DNA from: Leptospira sp.
GTDB lineage: Bacteria; Spirochaetota; Leptospiria; Leptospirales; Leptospiraceae
DNA length: 64,000 bases
Reading direction: 5' to 3'
Assembly: GCA_027531445.1 (NCBI GenBank)
Contig: JAPZRK010000030.1
Location: forward strand, 1 to 64,000
In this document: piece by piece, positions 26,933 through 33,330 of the stretch
How positions within the stretch are numbered: position 1 is the stretch's first letter
Layout of the letters: each line of letters begins with the position of its first letter
Notes under the pieces: generated by a model
What the model was told of the DNA's origin: nothing
The model's database searches: none
The model's input: the letters and a program-made list of their open reading frames with translations, nothing else
Made by a program: the position numbers and the translations under genes

Positions 26933-26989
26933 TCCAACAACATTCCTTCGGGAAAAACCCGATCCCCTGGATTCCAGGGGATTTTTTTT
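26933..26989 (+). ncRNA. Candidate counter-transcribed RNA opposite the rep 5' leader
   Basis: Downstream of the plus-strand promoter lie two hairpins: TCGGG/CCCGA with an A5 loop (26948-26962), and a 9-bp GC-rich stem (26962-26970 with 26974-26982, loop ATT) followed by eight Ts. The transcript would be ~57 bases and fully complementary to the untranslated leader of the minus-strand rep message. Small antisense RNAs of this size and position control initiator synthesis in many plasmids. No transcript data are available. Confidence 0.5.
26962..26989 (+). terminator. Rho-independent terminator of the antisense RNA
   Basis: ATCCCCTGG and CCAGGGGAT form a perfect 9-bp stem around a 3-base loop, followed directly by a run of eight T on the plus strand (26982-26989). 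This is a textbook terminator, yet no plus-strand protein gene ends here. On the minus strand the run becomes As, so it does not terminate rep transcription. Confidence 0.8.
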
Positions 26990-27018
26990 ACCTATCTCTT
27001 CAGATATAGGTTTTCCCG

Positions 27019-27045
27019 CGTTCCCTATATATTTTTGTGGGAACG
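27019..27045. repeat. Inverted repeat in the rep leader
   Basis: CGTTCCC (27019-27025) and GGGAACG (27039-27045) are exact complements around a 13-base AT-rich loop. In the rep message this would be a leader hairpin upstream of the antisense target region. Confidence 0.5.
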
Positions 27046-27079
27046 AAGTACTTAAATTTCGTTTACTATATTATGTCAC

Positions 27080-27108
27080 ATTATTGGCAAAACCACTGTC
27101 TGTGTCAA
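27080..27108 (-). promoter_or_regulatory. Promoter of the rep gene
   Basis: On the minus strand, TTGACA (27103-27108), a 17-base spacer and AATAAT (27080-27085) form a good sigma-70 promoter between parB and rep. It would give a leader of ~235 bases before the rep ATG, which is unusually long and holds the region complementary to the candidate antisense RNA. Confidence 0.55.
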
Positions 27109-27153
27109 GTTTTCCCTATGTTTTTAGGTCAAACCCTTTGATTTTTTTTGCTC

Positions 27154-27174
27154 AGTACTTGACAAGCAAGTACT
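27154..27174. repeat. AGTACTTG inverted repeat between parB and the rep promoter
   Basis: AGTACTTG (27154-27161) and CAAGTACT (27167-27174) flank a 5-base spacer, just after the parB stop. A third AAGTACTT lies at 27046-27053 on the other side of the rep promoter. There is no T-run, so it is not a terminator. It is a plausible operator or initiator-binding site. Confidence 0.45.
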
Positions 27175-27177
27175 TGT

Positions 27178-28002
27178 TTAGGTGTTGGCGGAATCTCCGA
27201 ATTTTTTCGAAAGTTCCTTTTTGAGGTATTTCAACATTTCTCCAAGTAGGATTTCATCGTCGGATTGGATCATGATTGAGTTACCAGAACGTTTTAGCTT
27301 ATATTGGGCAGGAATACGTCGTGAAGGAGTAGGGTTTGGTTCTTTCGTTTTTTTGTTGAAATCCTTGGCATCGCGAACTGTTTTCAGTTCCCCTTTGCTA
27401 TACATTTCTAAAAAATTTTCTAGGGTACCGCTTTTAGCGGCTTGTGCTGCTTGTACGAGAAGGTTCTTATTTTGAATGTTGTATGACCGACATTTTGCAA
27501 TTTCTGCTTTGTCCATACCGGCAATGGAAAGAACTTCCGACATATAGCTTCGGCTTTTTCCAAATAGATCTCCAAGGACTGCGTCGGTATAGCCGTGCGC
27601 GTTTTTCAAAAATAGTAAGGCATCCACTTCTTCATAGGGAGACAAGTTTTCCCGTTGAAGGTTTTCGATGACCGCTAATTTATAGATTTCTTTTTCGGGT
27701 CGATCTAAAATTTTGCATTCGATTTCGAGCCAACCCAAAGATTTCGCCGCATGGTACCGTCTTTCTCCAGCAATGATCCGGTAGTGATCTTCTCCCCGTC
27801 CTTTGGAGACGACGATGGGTTGAAGAAGGCCGTCTGTTCGAAGGGAGGAGGCGAGTTCATCGATCCCTTTTTTGCGTTCTTGTCTGGGTTGGTTTTCGGC
27901 AGGTTCTATTTTTTCTAATTTGATGGTTCGTATGGTCCCATCTAAGTTTTCCGATTGATAGATATCGGCAAGAGTGCCGAGTCTTTTACTTTTTAAGCTC
28001 AC
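27178..28002 (-). CDS. parB: ParB/Spo0J-type partition protein (right system)
   Basis: A 274-residue protein. It has the ParB N-terminal domain with NQPRQ and the CTP-binding motif GERRYHAA (~residues 76-83). The ENLQRENLSPYEE motif near residue 112 and a helix-turn-helix (YTDAVLGDLFGKSRSYMSEVL, ~136-156) should bind parS. A C-terminal dimerisation region is present. It overlaps parA by 17 bases. ENLQRENLSPYEE is typical of chromosomal-type ParB, unlike the left ParB, which has ENEKRKNLNPWE. Confidence 0.93.
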   Translation of the reverse strand: MSLKSKRLGTLADIYQSENLDGTIRTIKLEKIEPAENQPRQERKKGIDELASSLRTDGLLQPIVVSKGRGEDHYRIIAGERRYHAAKSLGWLEIECKILDRPEKEIYKLAVIENLQRENLSPYEEVDALLFLKNAHGYTDAVLGDLFGKSRSYMSEVLSIAGMDKAEIAKCRSYNIQNKNLLVQAAQAAKSGTLENFLEMYSKGELKTVRDAKDFNKKTKEPNPTPSRRIPAQYKLKRSGNSIMIQSDDEILLGEMLKYLKKELSKKFGDSANT

Positions 28003-28738
28003 GGAGAACCTCCTCTATAAAACCTTCATATTCTTGCGATTGCCTAGAAGTTCGATTGTAGTCGAAGACTGACTTTTTTGCCAAATGGCTTTCGCCTATC
28101 GCGACCCCGTCGGAAATTGTGTGATCAAAAATTCGGAAGTACTTCCCTAACACTGGAAGGATCGTTTTGGTGAGAAGGGTTTGTGGTTTCAATTGCGTTA
28201 TCAAAGCACCTAAAATTTCCAAATCAGGATTGATCCTTTTTTTGATGGAAGAAATGGTTTGTTGCAATCCTACAATCCCGTCCATTGAAAACTTTTCCGC
28301 CTGAAGGGGGATAAGTACATAATTGGAAGCCACAAGGCTGTTTACCGTAAATATAGAAAGTGAGGGAGGGCAGTCGATGATGGCAAAATCAAAATTTTGT
28401 AACGACTGCATGGCATCTCTAAGTATGTAAGGTGCCTCGACAGAGTTTACAGAAACTGTTTCCATTTCCGCCAAACGAAGACTAGATGGAGCGATCCACA
28501 TATGCTCGTTATACGCTGGCAAAACGATCTCATTAAGTTTGGTAGAATTCTGGAATAAATGTGCGAGATCTTTGTCGATGGTTTCCGGATTCACGAAGAT
28601 GCCAGTAGAGTTTGCCTGGGGATCCATATCAACGAGAAGGGTTTTAAAATTTCTACGAGCAAGACCCATGGCAAGATTCAGTGAAGTAGTAGTTTTCCCT
28701 TCTCCGCCTTTCTGGTTTGCGACTGCAATGGTAATCAT
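27986..28738 (-). CDS. parA: ParA/Soj-type partition ATPase (right system)
   Basis: A 250-residue protein starting directly with the ATPase fold (ITIAVANQKGGEGKTTT), so it is the short Soj or type Ib form without a DNA-binding extension. DMDPQANST and IIDCPPSLSI give the A' and Walker B motifs. It binds the nucleoid in the ATP form and moves ParB-parS complexes. With parB and the Rep-like gene it forms a complete maintenance module on one strand. Confidence 0.93.
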   Translation of the reverse strand: MITIAVANQKGGEGKTTTSLNLAMGLARRNFKTLLVDMDPQANSTGIFVNPETIDKDLAHLFQNSTKLNEIVLPAYNEHMWIAPSSLRLAEMETVSVNSVEAPYILRDAMQSLQNFDFAIIDCPPSLSIFTVNSLVASNYVLIPLQAEKFSMDGIVGLQQTISSIKKRINPDLEILGALITQLKPQTLLTKTILPVLGKYFRIFDHTISDGVAIGESHLAKKSVFDYNRTSRQSQEYEGFIEEVLRELKK

Positions 28739-28846
28739 GAATACTCTACATCCTTCTCTTTTGGTATGGTTTCTTCTGAAAATTATGTAAGCAATTGAAT
28801 TTTAATTCTGAGCAAAAAAAAGAAAATCCATAGCTTACAGCTTCAT

Positions 28847-28862
28847 TGTCGGACATCCGACA
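28847..28862. promoter_or_regulatory. Candidate parS/operator, copy 1
   Basis: TGTCGGACATCCGACA is an inverted repeat with 7-base arms and a CA centre, upstream of the right parA and of the divergent regulator gene. An identical copy lies 51 bases to the right. Either a parS centromere for the right ParB or an operator of the adjacent Fis-type protein would fit. Confidence 0.55.
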
Positions 28863-28897
28863 TACCAAAAATTAGTAAAAAGTGTGTGATGGAAAAT

Positions 28898-28913
28898 TGT
28901 CGGACATCCGACA
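28898..28913. promoter_or_regulatory. Candidate parS/operator, copy 2
   Basis: An exact second copy of TGTCGGACATCCGACA, 51 bases (about five helical turns) from the first. It precedes TTGACA at 28931-28936, a possible promoter of the following gene. A near-match core (13 of 16) occurs inside the TonB receptor gene at 46016-46028. Confidence 0.55.
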
Positions 28914-28965
28914 TTCAAAACGGTACGTACTTGACAAAGTGATTAAATCTAAACATTTTCATAGC

Positions 28966-30291
28966 ATGCCTGTTGATCGAGGCGAAGCAGTTTATTCCAA
29001 AGTAAAAGGAAGGGAATGGATCGAAAAAATCCTTCCCCTGGCTTGGGAAGAGTTGTGTACAAAATATAGAATTCTTGCTGGCGTGGTCGTTCTGAAATCA
29101 TGGAACGATGAGTCCTTTTATGAAAATGCAAGTTTTGGATTTGATGATGATGGCTTTTTTTATTCCTTTCTTGCACGCGGCGAAGAGGGGTGGGAGAGAA
29201 TAAAAAGTGCATCTGCCCCGATACAGTTTTCTTCAGATGAGTATCCAATTTTCTCTTCAAATTCAGTTGCGACGGTAATGGGAATTCGAAGTTCAATCGA
29301 TGAAAGTTTCATTGGTTTTGTGCTGGCGGAAGCTGATCTGAATCGCGTTGAGATTGAATCATTATTGTATCTTTTGTCTGAAAAAATCTCAAATGAAATG
29401 TCTCAGAATGAAAATTCCGTCGAAGCTAAGCAGACGGAAATGCGCAATATACCTCATTCGCAAACGCCTTTGGTTGTAAGCATTTTGCCTGCCATTTCCC
29501 AAAAGATTTTAAAAATGAGGGAAGAAAAAATCCTCACTATTTTCGGACCGAGGGGATCGGGGAAAAAGACACTGGCGAAATGGATACACCAAGAGACAAG
29601 ACCAAATGCGACCTGTCTCTTTCTTGCTAATGTTCCGGATCATTTGGGCAAATTGGAGAAGGCTCTCTCGGTTTGGACAGAAGAAACGAAAGATGGAACT
29701 CTTGTTTTTTTGGATCATAAAAAATGGTCCTTAGGGCAACAAAAAATAGTTATGGATTGGATGGCTTCAGGCCTGAGTCAAAGCCAGGTTCTCTTCCTAA
29801 ATGACGAAGTGGATCAGGCCGATTTTTTACCTGGATTCGCAAAATTGTTACGACGAAATTACGTCCAAATCCCTCCTTTTTCTTATATAGAAAAGCAAGA
29901 CTTAAAAACAATTATCGTTTCCCTTTTTAAGGATTTATCACTCTCACAAAATCGCAGTGGACTGGAATTGGATCCATCAGCTATCGAAGTACTTTTGGAT
30001 CGAGGATTTCCGTCAAATTTTACGGATCTAAAAAATGCATTACTTTCAGCTATTTTGAAAGGAAAAGGGACTTTAGTTACGTCAAATGAACTCGAGAGTG
30101 GTCATTCCAACCTAAATTTGGACGTTCCGGATGCGGAAGATTTAGACTTGCGACGTGGGATTCAAGCATTAGAAAGGCAAAAGATATTGAATGCGATGAG
30201 AATATTTTCTGGGAATCAACTTCGAATGGCCAAAGCCCTAGGAATCTCGCGCGGCGCTCTGCAAAACAAGATGAAGCAACTAGGTTTATAA
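28966..30291 (+). CDS. Degenerate NtrC-type AAA+ regulator with Fis helix-turn-helix
   Basis: About 441 residues. The N-terminal ~170 residues may be a GAF-like sensor. An AAA+ domain follows with Walker A GPRGSGKKT near residue 190. Its Walker B region is GTLVFLDH, and I find no GAFTGA loop, so sigma-54 activation looks lost. The C-terminal Fis-type helix-turn-helix (QKILNAMRIFSGNQLRMAKA, ISRGALQNKM) is intact. The ATG at 28966 is chosen because an upstream GTG (28882) would place the palindrome in coding sequence, but no ribosome site is clear. It is divergent from parA. Confidence 0.7.
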   Translation: MPVDRGEAVYSKVKGREWIEKILPLAWEELCTKYRILAGVVVLKSWNDESFYENASFGFDDDGFFYSFLARGEEGWERIKSASAPIQFSSDEYPIFSSNSVATVMGIRSSIDESFIGFVLAEADLNRVEIESLLYLLSEKISNEMSQNENSVEAKQTEMRNIPHSQTPLVVSILPAISQKILKMREEKILTIFGPRGSGKKTLAKWIHQETRPNATCLFLANVPDHLGKLEKALSVWTEETKDGTLVFLDHKKWSLGQQKIVMDWMASGLSQSQVLFLNDEVDQADFLPGFAKLLRRNYVQIPPFSYIEKQDLKTIIVSLFKDLSLSQNRSGLELDPSAIEVLLDRGFPSNFTDLKNALLSAILKGKGTLVTSNELESGHSNLNLDVPDAEDLDLRRGIQALERQKILNAMRIFSGNQLRMAKALGISRGALQNKMKQLGL

Positions 30292-30300
30292 CATCCAATT

Positions 30301-31314
30301 ATGGAAGACAATGTATACGAGGAAAGGAAGACTCCAGGCGGCTTTTTGGTCAAAGTTCGTCTTGCCAAAATGACATATGTGGTCTTTTCCGAATCGGGAC
30401 CCGAGGTACCTAAAGGAGCCAAAAACAACTCAATCGTAGCCATCGTTCCCAAAGTTGGTTTTTTTGGGGAAGATTTTGATCTATCGCATTTCCATTTGGG
30501 GGAACTTTCCTTCGTGAATGTAAAAGCTGGCAAGCTTGTGATCCCTTACCAGCACGGATTTTCTAATGAGATCAAAACAATTTATCTTGGAACGGGTAGC
30601 CAAAGTGATGCCTTGCCCGTGGTCATCCAACATTTCAAAAACAAGGATGAATTGATGCATGCCTGGGAAAGAGGGGACCAAGTACAATTTTTGGTCGTGG
30701 ATGAAGAAATACCAAGGGCTGAAATGGTAACCTTCAAAATTCGTTACCCAAGCTTAAATATTTTAGTCATCAAAAAGAAAATCAATACTTCCGCAGAATC
30801 CAGCGTCGCCAATTCCAATACGGGAGCTCCTCGGGAAGGTGGAAAAGGGATTATTGACTATGACAAGGTCAGGGCAACGGATGTTGCAAGAAATTCAAAT
30901 CTGAATGTCCACAGCGAAAACCCTGTCTTCCTTGCTCGGATCCACCTTAGAAACTTTGAATTAGATAAGGTCAAACAAATCCTGTTGGATTATCATCTTG
31001 CCTCTCAAGATGTCATTTTTATCCGAACGTTTTTGGAAGTAATGATCAAAAATGTGGACAATAAACAGGAACTCACAGATGCAAAAGACCGATTGATTGC
31101 ATTGAGCGAAGCATTCCGTTTATCGGTTCTCATTTTGGAATTTCGAATCGAAGATTTCGAAAAGGAATTGGACCAAGGGTTCTCTTCCGAAATTTCAAGT
31201 ATGATTTACGCCATGCTTGCCAAAGAACAAGAAGCGGTCACCGAAATCGAAAAAGAAATCATACTCTGGGAATGGAAACTTCGAACTCGGGCGATGATGT
31301 ACGCTAAGAAATAA
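30301..31314 (+). CDS. Unknown cytosolic protein next to the regulator
   Basis: A 337-residue protein that I do not recognise. Residues ~1-160 look like mixed alpha/beta folds. A low-complexity linker (~161-185, SSVANSNTGAPREGGKG) and an all-helical C-terminal domain (~205-337) follow. There is no signal peptide or membrane segment. It starts 9 bases after the Fis-type gene and is probably cotranscribed with it, so a regulatory or replicon-maintenance function is possible. Confidence 0.7.
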   Translation: MEDNVYEERKTPGGFLVKVRLAKMTYVVFSESGPEVPKGAKNNSIVAIVPKVGFFGEDFDLSHFHLGELSFVNVKAGKLVIPYQHGFSNEIKTIYLGTGSQSDALPVVIQHFKNKDELMHAWERGDQVQFLVVDEEIPRAEMVTFKIRYPSLNILVIKKKINTSAESSVANSNTGAPREGGKGIIDYDKVRATDVARNSNLNVHSENPVFLARIHLRNFELDKVKQILLDYHLASQDVIFIRTFLEVMIKNVDNKQELTDAKDRLIALSEAFRLSVLILEFRIEDFEKELDQGFSSEISSMIYAMLAKEQEAVTEIEKEIILWEWKLRTRAMMYAKK

Positions 31315-31380
31315 ATTCTAAAAAAACGCAAAAAAAGCTTCCATTTTGAGTGAAAACCATCATATTTGATGGAAATAGCT

Positions 31381-32085
31381 ATGAATTTCCTTCAAATTCG
31401 ACATTTTTTGGCACAAATCTTGCTAAGTGGGCACCTGTTCATTTTAGCACTGCTTTGCCTTACCAATGTGTCGCTTTCTGCCGAGACCGCTTCAGGTCCG
31501 ATCGTACTTCCGGCAGTCGAATTGATAGCTCCAGTCCAACTTGTTGACGGGATCGTGAGCGAGGTTGTGGTCACACCGAATGAGAAAGAACTTTCAGCCT
31601 CTGACGAGTTTCAAATCAACATCTCGATGGGGAAGGCACACGCAGAGTACGATCAGAATCTCACCACGATTTTTCCTAAAAATACGGTATTGGGAAAACA
31701 TAGTCAGTTAAAATCGATTGCCAACCTAGCTCAAATTGCTTTTTTTGAAATATGTCTCAGCCAAAGCGAGTTGCCTTTCAAAAATTCATCAACGCCATGC
31801 GTAAGCTTTCTATCGAAGTCAACGATACCGAGATATGCAAACGATTGGAGATCCTTATGGCAACAAGTAAGGATGACCTACCCATTGCCCAAGTCAATAT
31901 GCTCCTTACAGACCCTCGCACATTTGACCCCCGTGCTATTTCCGAACCATTTACCCAGTATGTCCGACACTACATCTATATGGTCAAAAGAAGCGATCGT
32001 ATGCCCCAAGAGTCCAATTCTGACTCAAATCAGGGCTCCCCAGCGCATTCGTCCGGAAATACAGCAGAATCTAGCTCTAAGCTAA
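31381..32085 (+). CDS. Secreted protein; only the first ~122 codons look coding
   Basis: The ATG at 31381 begins a signal peptide (LAQILLSGHLFILALLCLTNVSLSA) and a plausible mature sequence up to about 31746. Beyond a run of seven T (31740-31746) the frame stays open to 32085, but its composition (many Ser, Pro, Leu) looks like out-of-frame reading of the next gene. One more T in the run would end the protein at TGA (31746-31748 in the present numbering), just before the next ATG. Probably a ~122-residue protein with a sequencing or slippage anomaly. Family unknown. Confidence 0.45.
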   Translation: MNFLQIRHFLAQILLSGHLFILALLCLTNVSLSAETASGPIVLPAVELIAPVQLVDGIVSEVVVTPNEKELSASDEFQINISMGKAHAEYDQNLTTIFPKNTVLGKHSQLKSIANLAQIAFFEICLSQSELPFKNSSTPCVSFLSKSTIPRYANDWRSLWQQVRMTYPLPKSICSLQTLAHLTPVLFPNHLPSMSDTTSIWSKEAIVCPKSPILTQIRAPQRIRPEIQQNLALS

Positions 32086-32150
32086 AATCTGCCTCAAAGA
32101 AATCTTCTACCCCTAAAAAGCGACCATCAGCCAAAAAATCCTCAAAGTAG
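31752..32150 (+). CDS. Small protein with Ser/Lys-rich histone-like tail
   Basis: A 132-residue protein. Residues ~1-80 form a helical domain (MSQPKRVAFQKFINAMRKLS; DPRAISEPFTQYVRHYIYMV). The last ~50 residues are Ser/Lys/Pro-rich (SKLKSASKKSSTPKKRPSAK), as in bacterial histone H1-like proteins that bind nucleic acid. Coding character is better than in the overlapping upstream frame. No clear ribosome site; translation may be coupled to the preceding gene. Confidence 0.6.
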   Translation: MSQPKRVAFQKFINAMRKLSIEVNDTEICKRLEILMATSKDDLPIAQVNMLLTDPRTFDPRAISEPFTQYVRHYIYMVKRSDRMPQESNSDSNQGSPAHSSGNTAESSSKLKSASKKSSTPKKRPSAKKSSK

Positions 32151-32937
32151 TCCTTTTTCTCTCGATTCTATGTCTTCCTGTAGGTAGCACAGGGGGATTT
32201 TACCAATTTTACACAGATTCATCACCTCGAATCGTAATGATTAACTTTGGGCATTTAATTGCCTAAATTGCAAAAATTCGATTTCTGAGCCTATCTCCAG
32301 TCCACCCTGTCACTTATCCGATATTCCAATTAAACATTATGCCTATTTCTAGGCATTTAAAATAAAATCGAAACAAGGTCGCCCTCTTTTTAAACGAAAA
32401 GATGATCTGACCAAAATAGGCCAATTTCCATGGGCAATTGCACGTACTGCCGAATTTCAGGCGACTCTGGAAAGGAGTGGTCTGGATTGGGCAGACCAGA
32501 AACGGACAAATTTTCAAAGAACAAAGACCAAAAGACGACATTTAGGCCCTTGGCGTTGGATTTCAGATTTCCAATCATCCAGTGTAATATGATCCACATT
32601 GGAATGGGAGAGTGGGTCATCTCCAAAGAGTATCTGCCCTTTCTTGGGCGGATAAGTGAGAGATTTGCCTGGCGGCTGCAGGAATGATTAAAATAGAGAG
32701 GAACGCCTTTCAGTGCTATCCCAAACGGAATCCCAACAAAGAAGATAGGGCAAAATGCCCTGCTTTCGGAAATAAAGGGTGAATGTAAGTGGATCAAAAA
32801 CAAATCCCCTGCCGACCCCTGGTCATTTAAGGAATCCAGAAAGATCGGTAGCATTTTTTGCAATATGAATCCATTGCCGAGAGTTGAAACCGGCGGATAG
32901 GAGTAAAACCCAAAAATAAGAGCAAAAACCTGCCATT
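32151..32937. other. Gene-poor region with decayed coding sequence and short inverted repeats
   Basis: No intact gene is convincing here. A plus-strand frame from about 32353 to 32592 reads as a basic, Trp/Arg-rich protein segment (e.g. FPWAIARTAEFQATLERSGL) but has no start codon. Coding-like reading continues past its TGA with further stops, as expected of a decayed gene. Several short inverted repeats based on TGCC/GGCA occur (32250-32263, 32339-32356, 32748-32760, 32931-32943). The large minus-strand frame at 32390-32863 looks like a shadow. Confidence 0.4.
32339..32356. repeat. Inverted repeat ATGCCTA/TAGGCAT
   Basis: Perfect 7-base arms around TTTC, in the gene-poor region. It precedes the decayed open frame; no T-run follows, so termination is unlikely. 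Confidence 0.5.
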
Positions 32938-33015
32938 ATGGCATGTGTATGTAGATTTCCTGTGTCTGATATTTTGGCAGGTTTCGAATATTGCTTTACG
33001 ACTGTGGATGAAAGC

Positions 33016-33246
33016 ATGTATCGTCGGCTTATGGCCGAAACGATCCGATTGCGCGTGAAATGCCACGCTTGTTCCAATGTCATTGAAGGGAGTGCCAAAT
33101 ATGGCTCTGGACATTTTGTTCCAGAAGGGATTCAATTTGAATTTGTGGCCACAGGCAAGGTAGAAGGTGCACAAGGACGCCGAGTTAAGGCGGAAGTCAC
33201 CTGTGTATGCCCCAATTGCGGGGTTAAATGCAAATATAATGTTTAA
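33016..33246 (+). CDS. Small zinc-ribbon-like protein
   Basis: About 76 residues from ATG 33016. Two CxxC knuckles (CHAC near residue 16 and CPNC near residue 67) suggest a single zinc ribbon; the central part is a beta-rich segment. An in-frame ATG at 32938 would add 26 residues that look less coding, and one at 33031 is also possible. Function unknown; such ribbons bind nucleic acid or protein. Confidence 0.55.
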   Translation: MYRRLMAETIRLRVKCHACSNVIEGSAKYGSGHFVPEGIQFEFVATGKVEGAQGRRVKAEVTCVCPNCGVKCKYNV

Positions 33247-33265
33247 TTGCTTTTATTTAAGCAAT
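33246..33265 (+). terminator. Weak hairpin after the zinc-ribbon gene
   Basis: ATTGCTT (33246-33252) and AAGCAAT (33259-33265) form a 7-bp stem with loop TTATTT, right at the stop codon. The T-run after it is poor, so termination is uncertain. Confidence 0.35.
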
Positions 33266-33330
33266 AATATGCCCTCTTTGATTGAATAGCTGGCTTGTGA
33301 CTATATTGCTACTTTTATTTAGGCAGATAT

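Larger units (their letters stand above)
28739..28965. other. Intergenic region between divergent right parA and Fis-type regulator
   Basis: 227 bases holding the two identical TGTCGGACATCCGACA palindromes and a plus-strand TTGACA (28931-28936). The left half is AT-rich with a poly-A tract (28814-28820). It is the best candidate for the centromere region of the right partition system. I saw no convincing DnaA boxes. Confidence 0.45.

Noticed and set aside
32390..32863. 157-codon minus-strand open frame as a gene
   Set aside because: No ribosome site, odd composition, and the opposite strand reads more like (decayed) coding sequence.
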